This document shows, piece by piece, positions 48,900 through 61,320 of a DNA stretch of 64,000 nucleotides. The position numbers and the translations under genes are program-made. The first letter of the stretch is position 1. Every line of letters starts with the position of its first letter. A model generated the notes under the pieces. It made no database searches. It had not been told where the DNA came from and saw only the letters and a list, made by a program, of their open reading frames with translations. The stretch is from Chaunax sp. Z400 (taxonomy: Eukaryota; Chordata; Actinopteri; Lophiiformes; Chaunacidae), in contig CM075184.1 of assembly GCA_037577475.1 (NCBI GenBank), positions 31,209,094 to 31,273,093 on the forward strand, given 5' to 3'.

Positions 48900-51890
48900 A
48901 GAGAGTTTCATAATTGTTCATTTTTATCATGTGAAATGATTTTTGTCCCTTTTTTTGCACATGTGATTTTCTGATTTATCCTAAAGATCAGAGTTTCTGT
49001 TCTCTGTTAAAACAAACACAAAGACTTCTTTTAACACATTTCACTGTGGCTGTAATCCACAAAAAACATCCGTCTGTACGTTGTGTTTTGTGGTTGTGTG
49101 CATTGTGTCATCATGTTTCTCGACAAATATTGCAATCATGACCGTCATATGGCAATTATTTTAATCAGCATTCAGGTGAAACGTGACTGTGAATGAATTG
49201 AATTGATAATTTCATTGTTGTTTCTACGCTAAGATGATTCTTTCATTTTCCACGCAGCTGTATTGAAGCATTAAAGCTTGTGTGTGTTTCAGTGCAAACC
49301 TGTCCAAAGCAGCGTGGGGTGCTCTGGAGAAGAACAACACTCAGGTGATGGTTCGATCGTACGAGCTGGGAGTTCTCTTCGTGCCCTCCGCCTTCGTAAG
49401 AACAACACACAGGGACAAATAGTAGCTATCTGCTAATATGTTTGCTGGAGAAATGTTGCACAAAATACACAGTAAAACACACCTCTAAATGTTTTCATCC
49501 TTCAATGAATGACAGCGTAGAATAAAAGTAAACGTACTGAACGTACAGAGCTCACATGTGTTAAAATGTGGTGGGATATTTGTCTCTTTCCAGAACATGA
49601 AGACTTTCCCTGTTCACAAAAGTCCATTTCCTGTCTCCTCCTCCTCCTCCTCCTCTGGTTTCCTTGTACCCTTTGACCTCCCTCCTACATCCTACTCTCC
49701 GAAAGGTACCAAAGTGTTTGTTCATGAAACCGTCTATATGCTGTATTATTCAGGGACTCTGTTAATCTCTCATTTAGCATTTGACTCCAGCTGAACTGCA
49801 GTTTAGAAGTTGTTCCCTTTAGTATTTTGAATTTTATACAAATTTCTTTTGTTTGGTTTCCGTGGAAACATGTTATTTTAGATGACTCCGCACGGTGGTC
49901 ATTTCATTTTGTCAGGAGCTTATCTCGCAATCGACGCTGTAAAATGTCAAATTGAATTTAATCAGAAATACCGAGTTGACCTAACTCAGTTTTTAATCAA
50001 CTTTTTAATAACACTCATTTTATTTGAGTTACTTAGGCATCATGAAAAATGTCAAACTCAGTTTACTTGAGTTTGGTTCATTTAAACCAACCACTGGGAA
50101 CTTTTGCTTTTTTTTCATCCCACAATATAACTAAGTATATTACTCTTGTACTTAAGTACTCCACAAATTACAGCTACTTTACTTGAATAGCCTGTTTTCT
50201 GTTCATACCACTTTCTACTTGTCCTCCACTACTTTTCATGGGAAAAAGCCCTTTTGTTATGTGAGAAAAGTTGGATAAATGGTGCTTTAGTTTTATAACA
50301 CTCTACTCAGGTATCAGGTATTCTACTCAGCTTCTAAAATCTTTAATTCACATTCAGATCTGTCACATGGAGGCTCTTAACAGTTGTGTCAGTATCACAC
50401 ACCAGAATAGATTCACATGTACTTGTCTATTGTTCTGCAGCTGTCCTGTTCAATGTTGGGTAACTGAGGTTTTTTGCCCATATGAAAATAAATGTTTAAT
50501 GACAGTTGAAACAACCACTGTGGTTTTACACAATGGATAAATAGATACTGTCGTGCTGAGGATAGACAGGTGGAGTTTCCCAGCATACCTTGAGACAATG
50601 TGTTTGAGGCCATAAGCCCAAGTAACCTGTGTTTAAAAGTGTTGTGAATAATTATCAGTTAAGCTGTAATGACTTCTTTAGAAATATTTCAATAGAAAAT
50701 GGTTAGTTATACAACACCATTGCACCATGGGTTAAGTCTCTCGCACGGTTAGTGACGTCCTGCCTGGGAGATGCAAGAGGCTGATAAAATAAAGTAGTGA
50801 GATGTTTTGTAATAATAAGCACTGCAGAGTTAAAAAGCAAATCATTTTGTCAAATTCATGCAATAAGAGTGTATAATATATAATAATTTGCATAATATTT
50901 TTAAGTAACTCAACTTATTAGATTTTACAGTGAATAAATTCTGGCTTCACCAAATTTGATACATAAATCAACCATAAGTAGTTGTGCCTGTTAATATTTT
51001 GTTTAGTTTTTTCCTGCAAATCTTATTGTTTCCACTGAAAAATGAATGATTTTACAGTGACTCTGAAGGTTGGTCATCTCCTCCATAGCATATATCCAAC
51101 ACAATATATAGACGACTCTAGTCTCACCAAAGGAATGGAGGACATGTTATATACTGATTCATTTATTGTACAATGTTTTGCGGAGGTCGGGGGATACCTC
51201 ATCTTCAGATGATACTTGTTTAAATTTTTTTTTTTTTCCTGTGATTTCAACACAGTGAAGTCGATGTTAAACCTTAAACCGATCATGCAACCGGTTTAGC
51301 AAGTGCCATTTTTTTCTAAAACTCAAAGACTGTAATCATAGCTGTAAAGAGAACAAAGACAGCATTGACATTAATCCCACAAAATACTGGTTGAGTGTTA
51401 AATGTCCAGTGTGTAGGGTTTAGTGGCATCCAGCACTGTGGTTGCAGGTTCGCAACAATTGCAACACTCCTTGTCCCTGCTTCGCCTACATTGGCCTCAA
51501 AAAACGTGTTTCGGCCCACTTCCTCTGTAGATTTTTAAAAGGCTCACTCTAAACATAATCATATATTATATTCCATTTCTACCCCTCAATACCCTTAAAT
51601 CCTACACACTAGATCTTTAAAACTGCTGACAGTAACAGGCCCTAAGTTTTGTGTTTTAGTTTGAAACTTGATGTTCGACTTTAAAAAATGTGTGATATGT
51701 TATTGAACTGGGACAGACCTGAACATATTTTCATACCCCAGCTACCTATATAAGTATATGCCCCTATATAGGGTTAGCATTGACCATTCGTGCATCTCTT
51801 CAAAAACTGCCTGACAGAATTTAATGAAATTTCTCACAGGCTTTGTTGGGCCTCTGAATGTGTGTATCTCATAATTGGTTCCTTCAATTT

Positions 51891-51922
<32 letters not shown>

Positions 51923-52616
51923 TCTTTTTTTTTTACAGTTTTAGGCTCATTTGAACTGAAGCGATTTTCCTCTCAGTTTGCTCACATTCACCTATGATGG
52001 AGGTTATGGTCCATCCACATTCCAGACAAAGGAGCATCTGGGTCCTTGTACACAAAATGTCTAGTTTTTGTCATCATAACCTTCTTTATGTTTTTTCACT
52101 CCCTAATGATATGGTGTACTTAAAGAAAATATGTATTATTTTTTTAAAATTTTCTGCACATGAAGCGATGGTCCTAGTTTCACAAGAGTATGGATGGGAC
52201 AAGGTGATCCTGACTAGATCTGATCTGATCAGACACTCTCCCTCTGTTTGATTAACAAAAATGGTAATAAGTGTTTGCACTGGCACACATCCACAAAATC
52301 TATTCCCTGAACTCTCATCATCAGTAACTGCTGCTTTGGGATTGACATATTCACTGTGGCCAGCTGGGCTTTGTTCAGTGTTGTAGCAGTGCACAGATTT
52401 AAATCATTCTGGCAATGAGGTGAAATTGATTCGTAATTGTCCTGCAGTCATTCACTATAGATTTCCAGAGTTTTAGTTCCTAGTTACAGTTAAACAGTGA
52501 ATTAAGAAACTGTATTGATCTCTATTCTTTCTCTGTTTTCAGATCAGCCTTGGATCTGGAACATCCCATACAGCCAGGCTCCCGACACACACGGCAACAT
52601 CTGGGTTCCCTCTTGA
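44513..52616 (+). CDS. tdp1: Tyrosyl-DNA phosphodiesterase 1
   Basis: Nuclear phospholipase-D-superfamily enzyme that removes topoisomerase I peptides from DNA 3' ends. Coding exons: 44513-45110, 45322-45365, 45439-45494, 46107-46203, 46375-46409, 46578-46670, 46741-46911, 47041-47119, 47579-47755, 48287-48335, 48465-48531, 48755-48862, 49293-49395, 49594-49705, 52543-52616. They total 1863 nt, or 620 residues (human 608), and all phases agree. The ATG is just inside the exon that starts at 44511. Residues 1-150 are an acidic/Ser-rich, disordered tail. The catalytic core has His276-x-Lys278 with Asn296, and His504-x-Lys506 with Asn527, matching human His263/Lys265/Asn283 and His493/Lys495/Asn516. 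The end is APDTHGNIWVPS. Poly(A) signal: AATAAA at 52822-52827. The last intron is 2.8 kb. Confidence 0.97.
48862..48903 (+). repeat. GT microsatellite at a tdp1 splice donor
   Basis: The exon ending at 48862 (ACAAG) is followed directly by (GT)n, so the donor GT is the first unit of the microsatellite. Confidence 0.85.
49706..52542. other. tdp1 last intron, repeat-bearing, no gene seen
   Basis: A 2.8-kb AT-rich intron. A T-rich tract at about 51889-51934, (T8-10 C)n ending in ACAG, imitates an acceptor. Nothing after it continues the tdp1 frame. The region near 51770-52260 has the flavour of a dispersed repeat but was not matched to a family. Confidence 0.45.
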
Positions 52617-52617
52617 A

Positions 52618-52626
52618 CGCACACAC

Positions 52627-52695
<69 letters not shown>
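52618..52695. repeat. CA microsatellite directly after the tdp1 stop
   Basis: About 78 bp of (CA)n begins two bases after the TGA at 52614-52616, placing a variable repeat at the very start of the tdp1 3'UTR. Confidence 0.95.
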
Positions 52696-52698
<3 letters not shown>

Positions 52699-53029
52699 GC
52701 AGACCTCACTATTTCTTTGAAACTGCTGTTTGTAACTGTCATTACTATATCTAGGTGTTAATTGTCAGTATCATTTGTTTTTATATTTTATACTGTACTG
52801 TAGACTCACACGTTTTCTACCAATAAATTAAATAATGATTATCATTATCCAGTACTGATGTTATCGGTTTCCATACATTTAAATTTAAATGCAACAGGAT
52901 TTAAATGTGAAAAGACATAACTCATTAGCTGGGGTTAAACATATTTAATTATAATACTTCAGATATTCGGTTGTCCATATAAGGCTTGTCCAAACTCATG
53001 TAAATTGGCCGACTATTTAAGACTTGGTT

Positions 53030-53930
53030 GTACCAGCACGGCCTCCTGCCCAGGCATCTTTGGCTCTTCACACTATGAGTTCCTCTTTACTGTTGAAGGC
53101 ATTGAAAGGAAAGCCAACAAGCACCTGCAGAGATGGTTGGGAATTCCCCCAAGCTTCTCCTCAGTGGGCCTCTACATCTGATCAGGGCAACTACAGTCAC
53201 CAGCTGTGGAAGAATTCAAGGTGGTGAAATACAGAATCCTATTAAACCTGAGAGGCTCCAATGACATGCTGGTAAAGCATGTGCAGCAAACACAGCCATA
53301 GAACTGGCGGTGAGTTCCCTGACGCAGGGAGACATCATTAGCAACCCCTGTTTTAGGTGGCAAGGCCTTGGCTCTGCACACTTCAGGCAGTGGGGTAACA
53401 CCAGTGTCAGAAAGAGGCGAGAAATGGTCCGGGCAGAGGTGCAGGCTCTTGAAGAGGAGAGGCGAATGGAAACAGGCTGTAGAGATGAGGGGAAATGAGG
53501 CTTGATGTAGGAAGTAGGCGGCAGTTGCCCGAGGTGATCCGTACATTCCCTCCACTCAGATATTTTTTTTGTGGTCAACTGAACACCAGAAAATTATACT
53601 TGTAGAGCTAACTGTACTGTGGGAGGAAAGCTTTGAAAAGGCCCTTGAGAGCAAGGCCCCTAATTACCAGCCCTTAATGGTGGACTGCAGAGACAAAGAA
53701 TGGGAAGCTTGACTCCTCCCCCCGTGGAGATTGGCCGCAGAAGCTTCACGGATAGATCAACATAGATCTGGTCCTGTGCGAAAGGGGGAAAAGCAAGCTG
53801 CTCGTAGGGATGTGGGTTCCCTCCAGGTGCTCCGGCTTCCTCCCACAGGGGGGGACAAAATATTAAAAACATCCGATAGTATAGTCTCATTGAAAATTGA
53901 ATCAAAACCTCCTGGCCCTGACAACAAGAG
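53030..53930 (+). mobile_element. Decayed non-LTR retrotransposon, C-terminal region
   Basis: In shifting + frames the segment reads like the end of a fish non-LTR retrotransposon polyprotein. There is a piece with KANKHLQRWLGIPPSFSSVGLY near 53105-53175. It is followed by an EEFKVVKYRILLNLRGS-like piece at about 53210, then REMVRAEVQALEEERR near 53420-53465. ILVELTVLWEE at about 53597 and an AARRDVGSLQVL piece near 53795 come last. Frameshifts and stops interrupt it, so it is dead. The order of pieces matches the region after the reverse transcriptase domain. The RT core is not present in the window. Confidence 0.6.
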
Positions 53931-54444
53931 CTGAACACCATAAACCTCATAAAGGTAGGCAATGCTGTAGGGATATTGTATTATATTTCATATGATGCCA
54001 GGTGTACCTAACTAGAAAGCATTTCTAGTTAGAATTTCAGAGAGCACATGCCTTCATCAATGCCATTGTCACTAAAAACAGAACAATCCGAAAATAATTT
54101 CCCGACTATGTTGAAACAAAATCCTGTAACAATTCTCATGGTGATACATAGATGATTGTCATACCAAATCCAGTAATACCACCTAATTCTTTGACCCTGG
54201 AAACCCACATCTAGCATTGGAATCATGTGTTTATCATCAGTGTTTTATGAGTTATCAAAAAATATATAATTTTCCATAAAGGCAGATCCCCATCAATTTT
54301 TTATTAGATGTAACTTATTTTTCACAGATACATGAAATCCATTTGAAGGACTCTGAATCTGCATTGTCTCAGTAACATATTGGTACATGTCTGTACCCCA
54401 CTCTGACTGTATTGGGACCCAATATATATTTCCCTCCTTTAATA

Positions 54445-54780
54445 TATTTACCTCTCCCAGATCTGGGTCATGACCTGCATCTGGATACTATTGCTCATAG
54501 TGGTGAAAAGCATCATGAGTTGTCCAAGACTTGGCATTTTAATTTTGATTGACCTATTACTATTTTTCATCATATTGGTAAACTGTTAAAAAACAGGTCC
54601 TATCTTACAAAGTTAAAGAGAATGAAAAAGTGTTCCAAAATCTGCATCTGTTCTTGGATCCAACTCAAAATTTGATCAATTTGCCCTTGGCCTAAGATCT
54701 GCCCCTGCACAAAATGTCATCAAAATCCGTTGGCAACTTTTTGAGATATCTTGCATGCAAACAAACAAATGTTTAACATG
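54445..54780 (+). repeat. Dispersed repeat upstream of hmbox1
   Basis: The first part matches 42075-42300 (ATCTGGATACTATTGCTCAT against the similar phrase there). The second part (about 54640-54780) contains AAAATGTCATCAAAATCCGT, related to the repeat at 56815-56850. Confidence 0.5.
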
Positions 54781-54822
54781 AGTGATTAAGTGCCACATCT
54801 GTGACAGCATTAAGTTTGGTGA

Positions 54823-55031
54823 ACTGCGACTCCCATCGTGCCTTGCGTCATTATGTCAACATGGCGTCTGTCTACCGGACAAAAGGCGAATCTGTCTGAC
54901 GGTGGATTGAAACCCAATTACAGAGGAGACATTTTGGGAAAACTGTCAGTGTCCGTGTGTCGTGGTGGCCCAAGGCAGCAGATATATGGTAAAAGAAACA
55001 TCTGTGGAGGCTCTTAGTCTGGAATATTAAG
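54823..55031 (+). promoter_or_regulatory. hmbox1: hmbox1 core promoter and noncoding first exon
   Basis: ACTCCCATCGTGCCTTGCG at 54829-54846 resembles the extended ZNF143/Staf site found near vertebrate transcription starts. Just downstream, AACATGGCG (54858-54866) fits a YY1 site. The ATG there (54861) opens a 12-residue upstream ORF ending TGA at 54897-54899. A strong donor, TTAAG|GTAAGT, closes the exon at 55031. The next recognised exon on this strand is the hmbox1 coding exon at 62048, so assignment to hmbox1 is by position. Confidence 0.5.
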
Positions 55032-56284
55032 GTAAGTTAATTCCCGCCGCTCCAACTACTGCTGTCTTTAAACGGTCCTGCTAGCCCGATACATTTTCTT
55101 TTCTCTGTACGGTGAAGTGAAAACTCCTTAAAAATTTCGGGTGTGCTTCGGCGTTTTACTTGGCCGTGAGGATTCACACGACCTAAACTGATACTAATGG
55201 TCTGATATGAATAATATGGAGTCAGCCTCTAATTCGGCATCGATCTGGTTCACCAAGAAACACTTGATAAAACACAACGACAACTTTTCCAGTTGGTCTA
55301 ATGCTCTCCACCGCGACGCATAGTGTATTTTAGTCGAAATCAAAAGGCGAACCAGTAATAAAATGTAATACTATGTTGTGCCTATGATTGTTTGGTTTAT
55401 GAGACATGCGCCGAATGGAGGAGTTGTTATCTAGACAACGTTTTAAGACTTCCTCTATCGGGCATGTCGATTTTCCTAAAAGCAGGGCAAAATGAAAATC
55501 CATTATTTCTTCATTGTGATTCGATTATTCCAAGTGAAACACTACATCTGTGCTCCATTGACATTTGTGACTACAACACTGTAGTTTACGGCCGCACGAG
55601 CCTGCTGTTCTTTTTTGTGTGTGTTATTTTTCAGTCAAAAAGTTGTCCTCTGTAATGAAATGACTTTATGTGTTGGCTCATGTCTCCAACCAGCACACAC
55701 GTCTGGTTTCAGAAAGGACACTGGGTTCAGGAATATTGATACAGTTTATCTCATGTTTGACTTAAATTAGACGCAAGCCTTAAAATACATTTTACTCTGG
55801 ACCAACACAAATAAAACCGATAAAGTGTGAGCCTGGTTTTGCATGGTTTGTAGTTTGTCTGGGAGGTCTGAGGTGTGTACTGCGGAATATAAATGTTTTT
55901 TAAATCCAAATGAGAAGACCTTTTTAAAAAAAATATTTTAACATTGGTTTAACAACTAGGCCTATATAGGGCAGGTTTTGTGACAGTTCTCCATTTATGA
56001 CAGCAGGTCACACCTGACAGTTTTTTTTTATTAGTCTTGACTCTGAAAACAAAGTTTTTAAAGAAATAGCCATGATGCCTTTATTCAACCAATCCCAAAT
56101 GACAATTCCATTATTAAACTAACCCACCCCTATAAAAAAAAAGGTGTGACGATTGGGGAGACGTCTGCTTGAATGCCATGGCTGGGGCAACATGACTGGG
56201 ATTGTGCCATTGGCATGCTGGAGTTTGGGCAGTCCATCAGACATTGCTCACAATGCCACTATAGTGCATCTACTCCAGTGTTCT

Positions 56285-56440
56285 ATAAGTTGAGATACTT
56301 TATTAATCCCACAGGGGGAAGTTCTTTCTCTGCATTTGACCCATCCCTGAGGAGCAGTGGGCTGCCATTACATTACGGCGCCCGGGAAGCAAATAGGGGT
56401 TCAGTATCTTGCTCAAGGGTACTTTGACTTGATAATGATT
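56285..56440. repeat. Teleost dispersed repeat (retroelement 3' part)
   Basis: Contains ATACTTTATTAATCCCACAG, CTCTGCATTTGACCCATCC, GAGCAGTGGGCTGCCATTA, GGCGCCCGGG and GTATCTTGCTCAAGGGTAC. Together these form one of the most recognisable fish genome repeats. Related to 36180-36395. Confidence 0.65.
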
Positions 56441-56445
56441 ATAAC

Positions 56446-56905
56446 TAGAAAGCACTCGGAGAGCGCAGACCTCCGCCAATGGTCGCATCACTGAGAACTA
56501 TATACAACAGTTTCATAAAGTTTGAACCACAAATAATAACTTTTATTAACGTTTATTGACGGAGTGCAACAAAGCAGTGCTTACCTCTGATCAAGGAAAA
56601 CACGGCTTTGACCAGGTGCTCTATACATGCTCCTACGTCATCGCTATTAGTTTGGTAGTGGAGGTTGACATGACAGACAGCCCCATCTTGTGGAGCCTTG
56701 TAATCATTACATTACAAGTGTACATGTGGCAGTTGAATCCTTTAAAAAATTCCTGGATCCAGACGGTGATCCGGATCACCACCAAAATCTAATCAGTTCT
56801 TCCTTGGGCCACTTCTGACATCTCCTGAAAATTTCATCAAAATCTGTCCATTACCTTTTTTTTATCCTGTTCACAAACCAACCAACGCCGGCAAAAACAT
56901 AACCT
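56446..56905. repeat. Teleost dispersed repeat with GCAGACCTCCGCC start
   Basis: Begins AGAAAGCACTCGGAGAGCGC then AGACCTCCGCCAA and ends AACGCCGGCAAAAACATAACC. Inside are GATCCAGACGGTGATCCGG and AAAATTTCATCAAAATCTGT. These are standard phrases of a common teleost interspersed repeat. Noncoding. Confidence 0.55.
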
Positions 56906-57112
56906 CCTGTAATAACACATACACACTAATTGAAAGTAGTTCTAAGAATAATGGATGATGGTAGCACATAAGAGTAACAGATAAAATAAATTATTATACA
57001 TTAAGTAAAGGCCATACAGTAAAGGCAAGTTATGAGAGATGATTTAAAGGCCGGCTGTGAAGTTTCTTGTCTGCACCCTATTCGACTGAGTGTAACTACC
57101 TAGAATCAGAAT

Positions 57113-57590
<478 letters not shown>

Positions 57591-58261
57591 GGAGGTTGTG
57601 CTTGTCCACGAGGAGGCGGATTGCTGCTGTAATCAAAGCTGATGTGGGACACACTAATTACTGATTCTGTAAAAAAAAAATGTTGTGCACTCCAGTTGTA
57701 TCACCAGAGGGATTTATGGTTGCTTACGTTTTCAGTGTTGTTTTTGTTTTGTATCTTGCTTTCATTACTGATTAAATTAATCAGAGTTAGTTCATTCAAA
57801 GTTAGTTGTTATTTTTCATAGGACACAAACTACCCAAGCGAATCTTTGAAAAGTGGTATGTTCTTAAATCCCTTGTTTTATGTATTACACATTGTCCTTT
57901 TTTTCTGTGTAGAAGTTCTCTGCTGCACAGGGAGGTCAGAGTTCAGGTCAAATATAGTTACAGAGCTTGTAGGCACACGGTGTCTTGTGCAAGAACACTT
58001 AGACAAGATTATGTGAGTTTACATATATTTTCATACTTGGGTCTTCCTGCTGTAGCTGCTAAGCAGAGATCTCTTAAAACGGAACAGTGCCAGTCAGCAC
58101 TATTTGATTGCTAGTCCCTCTATCCCTTCTTGCACACATAGCCTACCCGTTCCCAGCTGTGCATAATCACATACTGTCACACACGGTCTCTTTCTGTGCA
58201 CTACTGGTTTGCTATTAAACTCAGCTAATGTCATTTACCACCAGAGCTTTCAAACCTAACC

Positions 58262-58348
58262 AACCTCACAGGTTTTTAATGGGGTTATGTCAGGGCTCAT
58301 CGCTGGCCACTCCAGAACTGTGACATCATTCTCCTCCGGAAACTCTGC

Positions 58349-58405
<57 letters not shown>

Positions 58406-58935
58406 GCCGATGATGGCGTCCCTGTTAACACAGCACCAGTGTAAGGTTGTCAGGGCTTGAAGTCCATCACGCCTCAGATGATTTCTTATTGTTTTAGCAT
58501 CTGCAGGCCTAGCGGTCTCTGCTGTTGTAGCGGTGGCTGTTCAGAGCCTGTTTCTGAATTGCAGCAGGTGGATACGTCAATCCAGATTCTAGGTCATTAC
58601 AAATGGTCGACCAGGGGTGCACATGATCTTGTTCTTCTGTCTGCGTAATGCTGGTGTAGACCCGCTGTTGTGGACTGTGAGATTTCGCTGCCAGTGGCAC
58701 TATCCCAGCTTACCCCAGCTGTTGAATTCTTGCAGATGTCACTGTCTCCACAGTCTTTATGCCTTTTTATAGTGGTGGGGTAGTTTTAACAAGGGAATGG
58801 TCATTTGGAATTAATAGGATAAAAAGGCATGGTGGCTGTTTCTCTAAATCTAGATTTTTGGACTCAAGACTACTCAGAAAAAAAAGTCAAGCTTGACCAA
58901 ACCTCGTATGTTGAACGACCATAAAACCTGCCCTA
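58262..58935 (+). repeat. Inverted arm 2 of the same repeat family
   Basis: Longer copy in the opposite orientation to 57113-57590. Its start (TTTTTAATGGGGTTATGTCAG, GGCCACTCCAGAACT) resembles the middle of Tc1-like elements, and its end (AGTCAAGCTTGACCAAAC) matches 20430-20450. No intact transposase frame is present and the family was not firmly identified. Confidence 0.5.
58350..58404. repeat. CA microsatellite in hmbox1 intron 1
   Basis: About 55 bp of (CA)n inside repeat arm 2. Confidence 0.95.
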
Positions 58936-60590
58936 TACAACAGTAGATTGTACAACTTCAAACTAGAGAGAACTTTTTTTGTTTGGGTTTTTTTTTTTTG
59001 CAGACAACAAAAAATGAGTGGTGCATTTTTAAATCCATTGAGTGTATTTTTTTTCCACTGAAAATTACATTAAAAAAATTCCCAATAAAATCTTGACTCA
59101 TTCTGAATCTGTCAAAAATAATTGCAGTAAGATTTGTTTTGCACGTCATTCGGCCCTTCTATGCTGAAGTAATTTACTGTAAATAATTAGATTGCAACAC
59201 ACTATTTTCAATCGGTCATCATGAAATGAATACTAAATAGTCGAGAGCATAATTTTGCAGCCTGTATCGATTCTGTGTATCAGTATAACTTTATAGAGCG
59301 TGACTCATCCTCTGCAGCAGCGAGCAGAAGTATGGAGCTTGGCTGCTCGAGATGTAAATGTTTTTGGCATTTTTCCTTAGGCGCGCACATACACAGACAC
59401 ACAGACACACACTTGGCCTCACCCTCCTTCTCTATAGAAGTGTTGACACGTCTGCTGACTCTGATTCTCTGCTGTGGCCTGTTTCTCTTCTTGGTGTCAG
59501 AGCGAAAAAAAGCATTGAGACAGATGCATTAAGTCATTTCTCCATTTATCTTCCTCTCCTGCTCCTCTCACTCATTTCAGTTCAGTCACTGCTGTTATGA
59601 CAGTTTTTTTTTGGTTGGTTTTTTTATGACATTTGTCAGATGGGATACAATGGTTTTGTTGTTAAAGCCGCATATTTTTGGTTTGAAAAGGGAAAATGCG
59701 TCGCATTATTTTGCTTACATTATATGTTTGTTGGGGTTGAAGATATCCACTATAATAAAAGCCTTACTCGCTCTGGAGGAATGCACTTCATATCTGGAGA
59801 GCAGCTGCTGAGCTCTGATGACTTACTGTGTGCATGTGTGACTGTGTGTACTGTAAATCTGCAGGAAGCAGAGAGATGTGACGGTGCTTCCATTTTGTTC
59901 TGTGATTGTCTCATTTGTGCGTTTTTTTCTCTCCTTTGTGACGTTCAGTAGGGAGAGAGAGGTCTATAATGAGCTGAAATGTATTGATTAATCAGAAGTA
60001 GAGGATGTGAATTTGACATTACATCCGACCCCATTTTTGACACCATTTATCGCCAGTAGTTTTTGTGCAAAAGCTACTTGGTGTATTTGCATTCTTTAAT
60101 TGCCTGTCTGCAGTGTCTAAAATACTTTTCTTAGTCATTGTTGGAGTTCTTCTCTCCTGAGTGACATTTAAATTGTGCTCTCGTGCACGGTGGGGATTCA
60201 GACAACAATGCGTGCATGCACTGGACGTGATGTGGAAGATAATCAACTTGGACTGAATAATGTTTGCGTTTAACGTTTCCTGCCAAAATCCCATATGTGT
60301 GTCCTGAGGTCTAAGAGACATGCTCACTGCTCTCCTGATGGTGTTTTTTTTGTTTTGTTGTGCTAACAGTTTTTGCTAGCAGTTGTCTTCTTCATTGTCT
60401 TTGTGCTCTGATAGACTTCTTTGGTAGCTGTTGATTAGGTAATACTGAGTCACCAACAACAGGACGTAAATCACGCCACCTGGTCAGAAACTCCAAACAA
60501 CCTGTGCTGTATTTTCAGTGCAACATTGGAACAATGCTCCAAGAAAAATAAAATTTTTGTGTGCTGGAATATCTGGCCTGTATTATACTG

Positions 60591-60621
60591 ATTTGCATTT
60601 GCATTTGCATTTCATTTGCAT
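60591..60621 (+). promoter_or_regulatory. Cluster of four octamer (ATTTGCAT) motifs
   Basis: ATTTGCAT occurs at 60591-60598, 60597-60604, 60603-60610 and 60614-60621. The reverse, ATGCAAAT, is the classical octamer bound by POU-domain (Oct) factors. It may be a functional site or simply a small tandem repeat of TTTGCA. Confidence 0.35.
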
Positions 60622-60980
60622 TTAAGGTTTTTTCACTAATCTGGGATTCAAACCTATTCTGGGTCATAAATATTACATAATCATCTGATTGCGATTATTT
60701 GAGCCAACTGCACTTATTTCGTATAATCGTTCTAATCGCTTCCATTCATCTTTTAAAAGAACAGATGAAACAAAAAGGCCATATTGCCATAAGTCTCTCC
60801 ACATCACGTTCCGTCCTTTAATGTTTTACTGGCTTTTGTTAATGACTTATCTGGTTCCACTTATTCTGCTATGAGTGGAAAATTAATTTAGCCTTCAGCA
60901 CCACTGACCGATGGTCTCTCGAGGCTCTTAACTTTTTTGATGAGCATTTATGGGCGTCATGGATCATTTAGTGGCAAAGC

Positions 60981-61320
60981 CAAACACCACAGCATCACTG
61001 GGCACATTTTGGTTTGAAGCCAAATGAAAAAGGAGAGCCCGATTTCTTGGAGGAGGGAATTTGTCAAATTTGCAGCAAAAAGGTTGTGGTCTGAGCCGCT
61101 TATACCACAAATGAAAAAAACCCATCTACGGATCCACCATCTCGCCGATTCGCTGAACCTGGACAGACACAGGTCCATCCAGGCTATCATTCAGCTTTTA
61201 CACAGGAGTCTAAATATAAACATGGCTGTGCCAATAAATGGCTCTTCTTCTTCATAAAGTGTTATCACAGTTATTTTTATGACAGTCGTCAGCTAAAATT
61301 AGATTTTTGTTGACAGACCT
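60981..61320 (+). mobile_element. hAT/BED transposon remnant, third copy
   Basis: Diverged homologue of the glo1-intron elements (10704-11075, 19091-19399). Shared landmarks: GGGCACATTTTGGTTT, GCCAAATGAAAAA, TTTGCAGCAAAAAGG, CTGAACCTGGAC and the end GTTGACAGACCT. It keeps the 63-bp segment lost from unit B, so it acts as an outgroup for those two copies. Confidence 0.6.

Noticed and set aside
51889..51940. Pyrimidine tract ending ACAG in the tdp1 last intron, looking like an acceptor
   Set aside because: The sequence after it does not continue the tdp1 frame. The true acceptor is at 52541-52542, leading to the conserved PWIWNIPY segment.
53172..53578. Minus-strand open frames of 120-127 codons
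   Set aside because: They are antisense to the decayed retrotransposon, whose similarity is on the plus strand.
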